Source: Lachnospiraceae bacterium
Lineage (GTDB): Bacteria; Bacillota; Clostridia; Lachnospirales; Lachnospiraceae
Length of the DNA stretch: 64,000 nt
Reading direction: 5' to 3'
Assembly (NCBI GenBank): GCA_014804785.1
Contig: JAAUZD010000043.1
Location: 124,001-188,000, forward strand
Shown here: piece after piece, positions 1 to 10,302 of the stretch
Layout: each line of letters begins with the position of its first letter
How positions within the stretch are numbered: position 1 is the first letter of the stretch
Position numbers and translations under genes: made by a program
Notes under the pieces: model-generated
The model's input: only the letters and a program-made list of their open reading frames with translations
What the model was told of the DNA's origin: nothing
Database searches by the model: none

Positions 1-814
1 GGCTATCAGTAAACAGATTATGCCGGTTTATGACAAACCGATGATTTACTACCCACTGTCTACGCTTATGTTGGCAGGGATCAGGGAGGTAATGATTATA
101 TCCACCCCAAGGGATCTTCCGGTCTTCCAGGAACTATTAGGGGACGGAAGTCAGCTTGGAATGGAGTTCTCCTATGCAATTCAGGATAAGCCCAGAGGAC
201 TGGCGGATGCATTTATTATAGGTGCAGAATTCATTGGAAAAGATCGTGTGGCGCTGGTGCTCGGCGACAATATTTTTTATGGACAGAGTTTCTCCAGAGT
301 ACTTCGGGAAGTGGCAGCAAGAGAAAAAGGAGCAACGATTTTTGGATATTATGTCCGTGACCCCAGAGAATATGGTGTGGTTGAATTTGACGAGACAGGA
401 AAGGCTCTTTCCATAGAAGAAAAGCCGGAAAATCCAAAGAGCAATTATGCGGTGCCGGGACTGTATTTTTACGACAATGATGTAGTCAGGATTGCTGAAA
501 ATGTAGAACCTTCTGCAAGAGGAGAGATTGAGATTACCAGTATCAATAATGAATATTTAAAAAAAGGCACCCTGCATGTGGAAACTCTAGGGAGAGGGTT
601 TGCATGGCTGGATACGGGGAATCATGATTCATTACTGGATGCTTCAGACTTTGTGGCGGCTTTCCAGAAGCGTCAGGGATTATATATCTCCTGTATTGAG
701 GAGATTGCTTATAAGAGAGGATTTATCAATAAGGAACAGCTTCTTAAGCTGGCAGAGCCGCTTATGAAGACTGAATATGGAAAATATATGAAGGAAGTTG
801 CGGAAGGTTTATAA
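1..814 (+). CDS. rfbA: Glucose-1-phosphate thymidylyltransferase, 5' end cut by window edge
   Basis: Frame is open before the listed start ([27 protein letters not shown]); typical RmlA motifs incl. VLGDNIFYG and [20 protein letters not shown]. Confidence 0.95.
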   Translation, partial: AISKQIMPVYDKPMIYYPLSTLMLAGIREVMIISTPRDLPVFQELLGDGSQLGMEFSYAIQDKPRGLADAFIIGAEFIGKDRVALVLGDNIFYGQSFSRVLREVAAREKGATIFGYYVRDPREYGVVEFDETGKALSIEEKPENPKSNYAVPGLYFYDNDVVRIAENVEPSARGEIEITSINNEYLKKGTLHVETLGRGFAWLDTGNHDSLLDASDFVAAFQKRQGLYISCIEEIAYKRGFINKEQLLKLAEPLMKTEYGKYMKEVAEGL

Positions 815-892
815 CTGCAGTTCCAGCTAAAAAGCATTTAATCCTGGCAATGCGCGGAAAGCAGTGTTTTATAAGGTGAGAATGGAGGAAAT

Positions 893-1459
893 ATGGGAAA
901 AATAACAGTAGAGACATGTGAAATTGAAGGACTAAAGGTGATTACCCCTGCCGTTTTTGGGGATACAAGGGGCTATTTTATGGAAACTTACAATTATAAT
1001 GACTATAAGGAAGCCGGCATTGATCAGGTATTCGTGCAGGACAACCAGTCCGCCTCCGTAAGGAATGTTTTAAGAGGACTTCATTTTCAGATTAATTATC
1101 CACAGGATAAGCTGGTAAGAGTGATATCCGGGGAAGTATTCGATGTGGCGGTGGATTTAAGACCCGGTTCAGCAACTTACGGAAAGTGGTATGGCGTCAC
1201 ACTTTCAGCAGAGAATAAGAAACAGTTTTTCATACCGAAGAACTTTGCCCACGGATTTGTGGTTCTTTCGGATTATGCAGAATTTGCATATAAATGTACG
1301 GATTTTTATCATCCCAATGATGAGGGAGGAATCAGATTCGACGATCCGGATATCGGAGTTGAGTGGCCGATTGAGCCGGGAACAGATTTGATTATGTCGG
1401 ATAAGGATAAAAAGTGGGGCGGCATCAAAGAATACACGGAAAGCAGAAAGAACGGATAA
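893..1459 (+). CDS. rfbC: dTDP-4-dehydrorhamnose 3,5-epimerase
   Basis: DTRGYFMETYN, VLRGLHFQ, FAHGFVVLSD motifs; adjacent to rfbA. Confidence 0.95.
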   Translation: MGKITVETCEIEGLKVITPAVFGDTRGYFMETYNYNDYKEAGIDQVFVQDNQSASVRNVLRGLHFQINYPQDKLVRVISGEVFDVAVDLRPGSATYGKWYGVTLSAENKKQFFIPKNFAHGFVVLSDYAEFAYKCTDFYHPNDEGGIRFDDPDIGVEWPIEPGTDLIMSDKDKKWGGIKEYTESRKNG

Positions 1460-1462
1460 AAT

Positions 1463-2494
1463 ATGAACGGTGACGTGAAAGAGAAAAAGCAGTTTCAACT
1501 AAAAAAGCTGCCTAAGCCTTTAGGGATTGGAATCTTTTATGGGATTTGTATTCTGGTAGCAATCATGGTACTTGTCCATAACAATCCCCTGGCGCCTGAC
1601 CAGCATACAGAAAATCTGAAAAAATTTTGTGCCTGTGCGCTTCTTACGCTTGCATGTATCATTTTTGGTCTGTATTATGACAGAATGTTCATCATTCCAA
1701 AGGAATTATTTCAAAGCCGGGAATTAATCTGGAAATTATCCAAAAATGATTTTAAGAAGCGTTATGCCGGTTCCTATCTGGGTTTTTTGTGGGCATTGGT
1801 ACAGCCTGTGGTGACGGTGCTCATGTACTGGATTGTATTTGATAAGGTCTTTCAGACGCGCAGTCAGTTGGTGGCAAGCGGTGTTGAGGTGCCATACGTT
1901 CTATACCTTACAGCGGGATTAGTGCCATGGTTCTTCTTTTCTGAGGCAATCACAAATGGAACAAATGCGTTGTTGGAGTATAGCTATCTTGTGAAAAAGG
2001 TAGTGTTCAACATCAGTGTTCTTCCAATTATCAAACTGATTGCGGCTACCTTCATACATCTTTTTTTTGTGGGAGTCCTGTTGGTGGTCGCAGCTTTTTA
2101 TGGATATTATCCGAATGTATACACGGTGCAGGTGGTCTATTATAGTTTCTGTCTGTTTGTCTTGGTGCTGGCTGCGAGCTACTGCACATGTGCGGTAGTT
2201 GTTTTTTTCAGAGATCTTGGTCAGATTATCAATATTGGTTTACAGGTGGGAATGTGGGCAACGCCGATTCTTTGGAACATTGATATGCTGAACAATGATA
2301 AACTGATCACTCTTTTTAAGCTGAATCCGCTGGTTTATATCGTAAATGGCTATAGAAATGCTATTTATGGTGATGAATGGTTCTTTGAACATTTTTATTC
2401 TTCCACATATTTCTGGATATTTACGGTCACCCTGTTCTGTATAGGGTCGCTGATATTTAAAAGACTGAAAGTACACTTTGCAGATGTATTGTAG
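1463..2494 (+). CDS. Polysaccharide ABC exporter permease (Wzm-like) with extra N-terminal TM segments
   Basis: ABC-2 type permease pattern (KKRYAGSYLGFLWALVQP); followed by ATPase gene. Confidence 0.88.
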   Translation: MNGDVKEKKQFQLKKLPKPLGIGIFYGICILVAIMVLVHNNPLAPDQHTENLKKFCACALLTLACIIFGLYYDRMFIIPKELFQSRELIWKLSKNDFKKRYAGSYLGFLWALVQPVVTVLMYWIVFDKVFQTRSQLVASGVEVPYVLYLTAGLVPWFFFSEAITNGTNALLEYSYLVKKVVFNISVLPIIKLIAATFIHLFFVGVLLVVAAFYGYYPNVYTVQVVYYSFCLFVLVLAASYCTCAVVVFFRDLGQIINIGLQVGMWATPILWNIDMLNNDKLITLFKLNPLVYIVNGYRNAIYGDEWFFEHFYSSTYFWIFTVTLFCIGSLIFKRLKVHFADVL

Positions 2495-3824
2495 AGGCGG
2501 GAGAGAACTGAAAATGGATGAAAAACAAACAGCCATACAGGTAAAAGAGTTGGAAAAAGCATATAAGCTTTATGATAAGCCTTCGGATAGATTGAAAGAG
2601 GCGCTGGGATTGGTAAGAAGGAAGCGCTATAAGGAGCACTATGCCCTTAAAGGTGTAGATATGACAATCTATCAGGGGGAGACAGTGGGAATCATTGGAA
2701 CGAACGGTTCCGGGAAGTCAACGATTTTAAAAATAATAACAGGTGTTTTGAATCCCACAAAGGGTTCCGTAGAGGTAAATGGGCGTATTTCCGCCCTGCT
2801 TGAATTGGGCGCTGGATTCAATATGGAATATAACGGAATTGAGAATGTCTATTTAAACGGAACAATGATAGGGTTTTCCAAAAAAGAAATAGACGCCAAG
2901 ATGGATGATATTCTTGGGTTTGCAGATATTGGAGATTATGTTTACCAGCCTGTAAAGACTTATTCCAGCGGTATGTTTGTTCGCCTTGCATTTGCGGTAG
3001 CAATCAACATTGATCCGGAAATACTGATTGTGGATGAAGCATTATCTGTAGGGGATGTGTTCTTTCAGGCAAAGTGCTATCACAAGTTCGAAGAATTCAA
3101 GAAGATGGGCAAAACCATCGTATTTGTGAGTCATGATCTCAGCAGTATCAGTAAATACTGTGACAGGGTAGTCCTGCTGAATCAGGGCGTCAAGTTAGGG
3201 GAAGGAACGCCGAAGGAAATGATTGATGCCTACAAGCAGGTGCTGGTGGGGCAATATCCTTTTCCTAACGAGGAAGACGAAAATCTGCTGAATGATAAAG
3301 AAATTGAGGCGGCAGCCGCTGCCAAGACCGGGAAAAAACATTCGGAGACAGAAAATACTGATTCTATGGTAAATCCCGATTTACTGGAATATGGAACAAA
3401 ACAGGCACTGATTGAAGAATATTATATTACAGATGAAGCAGGCAGAAACTGCAGCGCTGTAATTAAAGGAACTCAGTGCAGCATACATATGAAGGTATGT
3501 TTCAAGGAAGAAATCTGCGAACCGATATTTGCTTTCACGATAAAGAACATCAAAGGAGTGGAAATCACCGGTACAAATACCATGGTGGAAAAGGCTTTTC
3601 TGGAACCGGTGAAGGCAGGAAGCATTAAGCACATTACATTTACACAGAAACTGGATCTGCAGGGGGGAGAATATCTCCTTTCTCTGGGCGTGACGGGATA
3701 TGAGCAGGAAGATTTTAAGGTGTATCATAGACTATATGATGTGATGAATCTGACGGTTATATCGGATAAAGATACAGTAGGATATTACGACACCAATTCG
3801 AAGATAGAGGTTATTGAGGAGTAA
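2478..3824 (+). CDS. Polysaccharide ABC exporter ATPase (Wzt-like) with C-terminal extension; start more likely the ATG at 2514
   Basis: Walker A GTNGSGKST, signature YSSGMFVRLAF, Walker B ILIVDEALSVGD; about 190-aa C-terminal domain. Confidence 0.9.
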   Translation: MQMYCRGGRELKMDEKQTAIQVKELEKAYKLYDKPSDRLKEALGLVRRKRYKEHYALKGVDMTIYQGETVGIIGTNGSGKSTILKIITGVLNPTKGSVEVNGRISALLELGAGFNMEYNGIENVYLNGTMIGFSKKEIDAKMDDILGFADIGDYVYQPVKTYSSGMFVRLAFAVAINIDPEILIVDEALSVGDVFFQAKCYHKFEEFKKMGKTIVFVSHDLSSISKYCDRVVLLNQGVKLGEGTPKEMIDAYKQVLVGQYPFPNEEDENLLNDKEIEAAAAAKTGKKHSETENTDSMVNPDLLEYGTKQALIEEYYITDEAGRNCSAVIKGTQCSIHMKVCFKEEICEPIFAFTIKNIKGVEITGTNTMVEKAFLEPVKAGSIKHITFTQKLDLQGGEYLLSLGVTGYEQEDFKVYHRLYDVMNLTVISDKDTVGYYDTNSKIEVIEE

Positions 3825-3841
3825 TAGAAAGGAAGCATCCC

Positions 3842-5947
3842 ATGAGTGAAAAGAAAAGCAGACCGACGCCTATTTATTTGAAAGAAGAAGAACTGCTTCG
3901 AGGACTTCCGGAGAGAATTGGCAGGGTGTCTTTGGATTACAGCTGTTATCCGGGTGAAGATTTGTACAGTGATGGTAATATTGAGGATGAAATACTTGCA
4001 ATCGTAAAGGATGCTTCAAGGGTAGAATATCCGGCGATTATAGAAGAAAAGAAAAGCTGGCCGGTTCTATACCATTTATCTCCTCTTAGAGGCAATATTG
4101 TAGATTGGCTTCCGATTAAGCCGGGGGATAAAGTACTTGAGATTGGATCCGGATGCGGTGCGATTACGGAGAAGCTTTCGGAAAAAGCAGGAAGCGTCAC
4201 CTGTGTTGACTTATCCGCCAAGAGGAGCCTTATCAATGCATACAGAAATCAGGACAGGGACAATATAGAAATTCATGTGGGAAATTTCAGCGATATTGAG
4301 CCTTCCCTTTCGGAGGATTATGATTTTGCCTGTATGATTGGGGTATTTGAATATGGACAATCTTACATTCATACCAAGACTCCTTATGAAGATTTTCTGA
4401 AAATCATGAAGAAACACGTCAAAAAAGATGGATGTATCGTGATCGCCATTGAAAATAAATATGGTTTGAAATACTGGGCAGGATGTAAAGAAGATCATCT
4501 TGGGACTTACTTCAGCGGGCTGGAAGGATATCCGGAAGGCGGAAGCGCCCGCACTTTTACCAGACCGGGACTTGAAAAAATTTTCAAAAAATGCGGTGTA
4601 GAGAATTATTCCTTTTATTATCCTTATCCGGATTATAAATTTCCTACGGCAATCTATTCAGACAAAAGGTTGCCCCATACTGGGGAATTGACAGATAACA
4701 TGCGTAATTTTGATCGTGATAGGATGGTGCTGTTCAACGAAAAATATGTATTTGACGGAATCATAGATGATAAATTGTTTGATTTGTTTTCAAATTCTTA
4801 CATGGTTATCATAGGAGGAAATGCAGATACTTGTTACGTAAAATATTCAAATGACAGGGCAGAGGAATATGCACTGCGGACAGATATCGTGGATACGCCC
4901 AAAGGCAGGGTAGTCAGGAAAATACCTTTAAATGAGCAGGCGAAAGAGCATATACAGGGAATGAACCACTCTTGCAGGCTTTTGAAGGAGCGATATGCGG
5001 GAAGCGGTCTTTCCATTAATGACTGTACTCTTTCTGAGGACGGAAGTTATGCAGAATTCCCGTATGAACAAGGAATCACGTTGGAGGAACTTCTGGATCG
5101 ATGCTTGGACAGAGACGATATGGATGGATTTTATCGACTGTTTGAGAGATATTATGAGCTGATTTCTTATGGAGAAGATAAGGAGATAACGGATTACGAC
5201 TTGATTTTTGCCAATATTCTTGTGGATGATGAGCGCTGGACTGTGATTGATTATGAGTGGACGGTGGAGAAGAGAATTCCTTCTGCGGAAGTGGCGTTCA
5301 GAGCAGTTTATTGCTATGTGCTGGAGGAAGAAAAGAGAAACAAACTAAATCTTGATTTAATCATGGATAAATTGGGTATCAGTCAGCAAAAGGCAGAGGA
5401 ATATAGGGAAAAAGAGGGCAGGTTCCAGAAGCAGGTAACCGGCAAGCGAAAATCTATGGGAGAAATCAGAGCATCCATCGGCACATACAGCGTGGATCCG
5501 AAAATCCTAATGGAGCGCCACCTCCAGAAAATCCTGGATCAGAGGATTCAGATTTATTACGACAGGGGAAATGGATTTTGCGAGGAAGATTCCTGTTATA
5601 TGCCGGATATTTATGTGAATGAACATGAAATTGAAGCAGAAATCTTCCTGGATGGAAATGTCAGAGGACTTCGGATTGATCCGGCAGACTGCTCATGTAT
5701 GTTGAAGATAAAGGAATTGCGTCTGAACGAAAGCACTGTGCCTTTACAAAAGAAGTATATACAGACCAATGGCAAGGTGGTAAAAGCAGGATGCTATATC
5801 TTCGATACCCAGGATCCTAATTTATGTATCAGGGTTTCGGAACTTCCAATGAACGGTGAAAATCTTCTTTATGTTAAAATGGAGATTACCCCTGTGCCTG
5901 TTGATATGGCGAAGGATATGATGGATGCAGTTAAAAAACTGTTTTAA
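3842..5947 (+). CDS. Large class I SAM-dependent methyltransferase-containing protein
   Basis: VLEIGSGCGAITEKL motif I; about 700 aa; RBS-like aaaggaag upstream. Confidence 0.75.
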   Translation: MSEKKSRPTPIYLKEEELLRGLPERIGRVSLDYSCYPGEDLYSDGNIEDEILAIVKDASRVEYPAIIEEKKSWPVLYHLSPLRGNIVDWLPIKPGDKVLEIGSGCGAITEKLSEKAGSVTCVDLSAKRSLINAYRNQDRDNIEIHVGNFSDIEPSLSEDYDFACMIGVFEYGQSYIHTKTPYEDFLKIMKKHVKKDGCIVIAIENKYGLKYWAGCKEDHLGTYFSGLEGYPEGGSARTFTRPGLEKIFKKCGVENYSFYYPYPDYKFPTAIYSDKRLPHTGELTDNMRNFDRDRMVLFNEKYVFDGIIDDKLFDLFSNSYMVIIGGNADTCYVKYSNDRAEEYALRTDIVDTPKGRVVRKIPLNEQAKEHIQGMNHSCRLLKERYAGSGLSINDCTLSEDGSYAEFPYEQGITLEELLDRCLDRDDMDGFYRLFERYYELISYGEDKEITDYDLIFANILVDDERWTVIDYEWTVEKRIPSAEVAFRAVYCYVLEEEKRNKLNLDLIMDKLGISQQKAEEYREKEGRFQKQVTGKRKSMGEIRASIGTYSVDPKILMERHLQKILDQRIQIYYDRGNGFCEEDSCYMPDIYVNEHEIEAEIFLDGNVRGLRIDPADCSCMLKIKELRLNESTVPLQKKYIQTNGKVVKAGCYIFDTQDPNLCIRVSELPMNGENLLYVKMEITPVPVDMAKDMMDAVKKLF

Positions 5948-5973
5948 AAACAGGTGCGGGTGTATTTGACTTT

Positions 5974-8238
5974 ATGCAAAGCGAGGAAATGCATGTGACT
6001 TCTCTGAAACAGAATTTAAAACAGATATTGATTGATAGGCAGCATAAAATATACGAAAAAGAGGTAATATCAAAAAATCTGACATATGATAGTTGGATCA
6101 GAGAACAGGAAGAAAAGAATCAAATTGATAGATTTATTGATTTGGAAAATAAGAGATGTTGGACAAATGATTTTACATTTCAAGGATTTGGGAGTGAAAA
6201 CGGCCAAAATGATGGAAATCATTCAAAATGTGACGAATGGTGTCGTCTATTGGAATTTGTTGGTAAAGACGGTCGGAATGAGGAAAAAAAGACTTTTTTA
6301 TATGTTTGGGCAGATGCTTTTGGACGAAATATAGAGGTTCTGTTCAAACAGACTATCCCGGATGTTATTTTATTGAAAATGTACAGCGGAGAAGTAAGTA
6401 AAATTGCCTGCGGGCTGATTGAAGAATGTTTTTCTGCGAACCAGGAAGTGGTTTTAATCTATGGAGATGAAGATATACGGGTAGAAAATATAAGAGAAAA
6501 TCCATGGTTTAAGCCTGACTGGTCTCCTGACAGATTTCTATCCGGCTTTTATTTTGGGGGACTTATTGCAGTCAGGACAGATGCCTTGAAAGAAGCATAT
6601 GTCTATTGCAAACAGAACAATATGCTTAAAAATCTGGGAGACGATTCCCGTCAATTAATTTATCTTCTACTATATCAGATGATAAAAGCACACGGCGGGT
6701 TTTCAAAAAGAAATGCCCAAAGTAAAATACCGGTATATCATATAAGAGAAGTACTCTATCACAGTAGAAAAGACGGCTATGAGCAGATAAAAGGACTGCG
6801 ATTGCCGGAATTTGCGGAAAAAGAAAGTGCGGCAGATGAAAATAGCCGGGAAATGGGAGCTGGGGAGGAGTTTTTATTATCTGTTATTATTCCCTCTAAG
6901 GATAACCCGGCAATCCTTTTTCATTGTCTGGATTCGTTGCTCGAAAGAACACGTTCCTATTATCGCTGCGAAATCATTCTGGTGGATAATGGAAGCCGGG
7001 AGGAAAACAGAAACGCGGTTCTAAACAAGGTATCGGAAATAAATCAGGATTTTGCAAATAAGGACGGAAAGTTTTGCTTTGCCGGATGCACTTATTTGTA
7101 TCAGCCCATGGAGTTCAATTTCTCACGCATGTGCAATCTGGGAGCAGAAAAGGCAAAAGGAAAGATTCTCCTTTTTCTGAATGATGATATGGAAATCATA
7201 CAACCGGACTGGATGGACCTGATGATGGAAAAGGCAATGCTTCCACGGACAGGTGCTGTGGGTGCGAAATTATTATATCCGGAATCAGATCAGATCCAAC
7301 ATGCAGGTATTACGAATCTGCGGGTGGGACCTGCCCACAAGCTGCAATTTTTAACGGATGGGACGGAACATTATTTTGGGATGAACAGAGGCGTTCATAA
7401 CATGCTGGCAGCTACAGGGGCATGTCTTATGGTCCGCAAAGAGGTTTTTGACGAGGCGGGAGGATTCTGCGAAGAACTGGCAGTTGCCTTTAATGATGTG
7501 GACTTATGCTATACGATTTTTGAACAGGGCTATTATAATGTGGTAAGGAATGATGTGATCCTTTATCATCATGAATCTCTAAGCAGAGGAAAAGACGGAG
7601 AATCATCGGAAAAACAGCTCCGCCTTTTAAAAGAAAAGGATATTCTTTATGAACGACATCAGGATCTTTACGGCAAGGATCCCTATTATCATCCGTATCT
7701 TACTACCGATATGCTGGAATCGGAATATTCTCCGGCTTACAGATATCAGGTGACCCTTGATATGCCGTGGATGGCGGCGATTTCCGGTGATAAAATCATT
7801 CAAAAGGCGAGAGAGGATAGGTGCCTTGTAGTTGGAATGGAATGTGCTATGGATATTTATAAGTGGCAGTACGGTGTGGCGCCGGAAAAAGGAAAAATAA
7901 AGATAAAACCGGAGGATATGGGCTATTACTTCCAGGGATATTCATTTGTGATAGGGTCAGATAACGCTTGTTATAAAAAGAAACTGTTGCTGAGGAATCA
8001 GATGAATCATCATGTCTGGATGATAGAAGTGGATAATCGGTATCGCAGGGATATCAGAGATAATTTGAAAGATCAGCTAAATGTAGATTTGACCGGATTT
8101 GCAGCCAAGATGCGCAGGGAGGAAATTCCAGCCGGTATCTATCAGTTTGGAATGCTGGCGGAGGATCAATGTTCCAGACAGAAATTGGTAAATTGGAGTA
8201 ACTGGGTGCTGGAGGTGGTATCGGATGGAAAAGAATAA
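5974..8238 (+). CDS. Family 2 glycosyltransferase, multidomain
   Basis: SVIIPSKDNPAILFHCLDSLLERT and LLFLNDDMEI motifs. Confidence 0.85.
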   Translation: MQSEEMHVTSLKQNLKQILIDRQHKIYEKEVISKNLTYDSWIREQEEKNQIDRFIDLENKRCWTNDFTFQGFGSENGQNDGNHSKCDEWCRLLEFVGKDGRNEEKKTFLYVWADAFGRNIEVLFKQTIPDVILLKMYSGEVSKIACGLIEECFSANQEVVLIYGDEDIRVENIRENPWFKPDWSPDRFLSGFYFGGLIAVRTDALKEAYVYCKQNNMLKNLGDDSRQLIYLLLYQMIKAHGGFSKRNAQSKIPVYHIREVLYHSRKDGYEQIKGLRLPEFAEKESAADENSREMGAGEEFLLSVIIPSKDNPAILFHCLDSLLERTRSYYRCEIILVDNGSREENRNAVLNKVSEINQDFANKDGKFCFAGCTYLYQPMEFNFSRMCNLGAEKAKGKILLFLNDDMEIIQPDWMDLMMEKAMLPRTGAVGAKLLYPESDQIQHAGITNLRVGPAHKLQFLTDGTEHYFGMNRGVHNMLAATGACLMVRKEVFDEAGGFCEELAVAFNDVDLCYTIFEQGYYNVVRNDVILYHHESLSRGKDGESSEKQLRLLKEKDILYERHQDLYGKDPYYHPYLTTDMLESEYSPAYRYQVTLDMPWMAAISGDKIIQKAREDRCLVVGMECAMDIYKWQYGVAPEKGKIKIKPEDMGYYFQGYSFVIGSDNACYKKKLLLRNQMNHHVWMIEVDNRYRRDIRDNLKDQLNVDLTGFAAKMRREEIPAGIYQFGMLAEDQCSRQKLVNWSNWVLEVVSDGKE

Positions 8239-10225
8239 AATAAATAACATGCGAAATGAAATAGCTGAAGAGATGGATTACCGGGAGGAATATGAAAAAG
8301 AACACTTGCGGAATGCCGATCTTGCAGGGCGTGTGGCGGATTTAGAAGCAAAGTGTGACGATCTTACTTTTAAATTAAACCGAATTAAGGAAAATCCCCT
8401 CTGGAAAATGTCGTCCCCTCTGCGCAGGTGTATGCATTTTGCAATCCGGCAGAAGAACAGGCTGAAAAACTGCGGGAGCCTTAAAGGAGTGCTGTCGAAA
8501 CTGAATTATAAAAAGATTGAGAGGCAGGCAAGAGAAAATTATGGGACAAAAAGTTTTCCCACCCCTGAGGAGGCGAAGAGGCAGCGGGAGGAACAATTTT
8601 CCCGGATGGTAAAGTTCAGTATTCTGGTTCCGTTGTATAATACACCGGAGGCATTTTTGAAAGAAATGATTGAGTCCGTGACGAATCAGACGTATGAAAA
8701 TTGGGAGTTGTGTTTAGCAGATGGTTCTGACAGCGCGCATTCTTATATAGAAGAAATTGTGAAGGAGTATCAGAAAGAGGATGGAAAAAGCAGGATCCTC
8801 TATAGAAAACTTGAAAAAAATGAGGGGATTTCGGGAAACACCAACCAGTGCCTGAAAATGGCATCCGGTGAATTCATCGGACTTTTTGATCATGATGATA
8901 TTCTTCATTCCAGTGCCTTATATGAATATGTCAAAGTAATCAACGAAAAAAACGCTGATTACATATATTGCGACGAGACTACCTTCAAGAGCGGTGATAT
9001 CAATAAGATGCTGACGCTGCATTTTAAACCGGATTATGCGATTGATAATCTGAGAGCAAACAATTATATCTGCCATTTCAGCGTCTTTGCAAGAGAACTT
9101 CTGGACGGAACCGAACTGTTCCGCCCCAGATTCGATGGAAGTCAGGATCACGATATGATTTTACGTCTGACGGACCGGGCGAAGAAGGTCGTACATGTTC
9201 CCAAATTGCTCTATTACTGGAGAAGCCATCCGGACAGTGTGGCATCCGATATCGGAGCGAAGCCCTATGCCATTGAGGCAGCAAAGGGAGCGGTGGCGGA
9301 TCATTTGAGAAGGCATGGATTTGAACATTTTCAGATCACTTCAACCAGAGCTTTTGAAACCATTTTCAAAATCCGATATCAGATTATCGGCAGCCCCATG
9401 ATTTCAATTATCATTGCAAATAAAGACCACATAGATGACTTAAAACGCTGCATCACTTCTATATTAGAGAAGTCCACTTATGAAAATTATGAGATCATCG
9501 TAGTGGAAAACAACAGTACAGAAAAAGAGACTTTTGCTTATTATGAGGAACTGAAGGAGAACGAGAGGATTCAGATCGTCAATTTTGAAGGAGACTTTAA
9601 CTATTCGGCGGTAAACAATCTGGGAGCATCGAAGGCCAGGGGAGAGTATCTCCTGCTCCTTAACAATGATACCCAGGTGATAACTGTCAACTGGATGGAA
9701 GAACTTCTGATGTATGCCCAGCGTGCTGATGTAGGAGCGGCAGGGGGGAAACTGTATTATGCCAACAAGACCATACAGCATGCCGGTGTGGTGCTGGGAC
9801 TCGGCGCCCACAGAACAGCAGGGCATAGTCATTACGGACAGCATCGGGATAATCTGGGCTACATGGGGAGGCTCTGCTATGCGCAGGATGTCTCGGCAGT
9901 TACAGGAGCCTGTCTCATGGTAAAGAAATCTCTTTTCGAGGAAGTGGGAGGTCTCGACGAATCCTTTGCGATTTCCTTAAATGATGTGGATTTCTGTTTA
10001 AAACTTCGTGAAAAAGGGTACTTAAATGTGTTCACACCCTTTGCGGAATTGTATCATCTGGAGTCTGTATCCAGAGGGCTGGATGACAATGGGGAGAAGG
10101 CAGAGCGCTACAATATGGAATCAGAACACTTCAGAGAAAAGTGGAAGGATGTGCTTCTTTTGGGAGATCCCTATTATAATCCGAATTTTTCTCTTGATCG
10201 GAGTGACTTTGCTTTGAAAATATAA
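8225..10225 (+). CDS. Tandem-domain family 2 glycosyltransferase
   Basis: Two GT-A domains: FSILVPLYNTPEAFL...LFDHDDIL and ISIIIANKDHIDDL...LLLNNDTQ. Confidence 0.9.
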   Translation: MEKNKINNMRNEIAEEMDYREEYEKEHLRNADLAGRVADLEAKCDDLTFKLNRIKENPLWKMSSPLRRCMHFAIRQKNRLKNCGSLKGVLSKLNYKKIERQARENYGTKSFPTPEEAKRQREEQFSRMVKFSILVPLYNTPEAFLKEMIESVTNQTYENWELCLADGSDSAHSYIEEIVKEYQKEDGKSRILYRKLEKNEGISGNTNQCLKMASGEFIGLFDHDDILHSSALYEYVKVINEKNADYIYCDETTFKSGDINKMLTLHFKPDYAIDNLRANNYICHFSVFARELLDGTELFRPRFDGSQDHDMILRLTDRAKKVVHVPKLLYYWRSHPDSVASDIGAKPYAIEAAKGAVADHLRRHGFEHFQITSTRAFETIFKIRYQIIGSPMISIIIANKDHIDDLKRCITSILEKSTYENYEIIVVENNSTEKETFAYYEELKENERIQIVNFEGDFNYSAVNNLGASKARGEYLLLLNNDTQVITVNWMEELLMYAQRADVGAAGGKLYYANKTIQHAGVVLGLGAHRTAGHSHYGQHRDNLGYMGRLCYAQDVSAVTGACLMVKKSLFEEVGGLDESFAISLNDVDFCLKLREKGYLNVFTPFAELYHLESVSRGLDDNGEKAERYNMESEHFREKWKDVLLLGDPYYNPNFSLDRSDFALKI

Positions 10226-10302
10226 CAGGACTATGGTAAAATAGTACAAGTGTAATGAACCTTTCATGCTTATAAATGAAAATTATGCGAGGAGGATTTA
10301 AG

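Noticed and set aside
3381-3728. Antisense ORF inside the Wzt-like gene
   Set aside because: Fully overlaps a well-supported CDS, no RBS or domain; the same applies to most minus-strand ORFs listed inside + strand genes.
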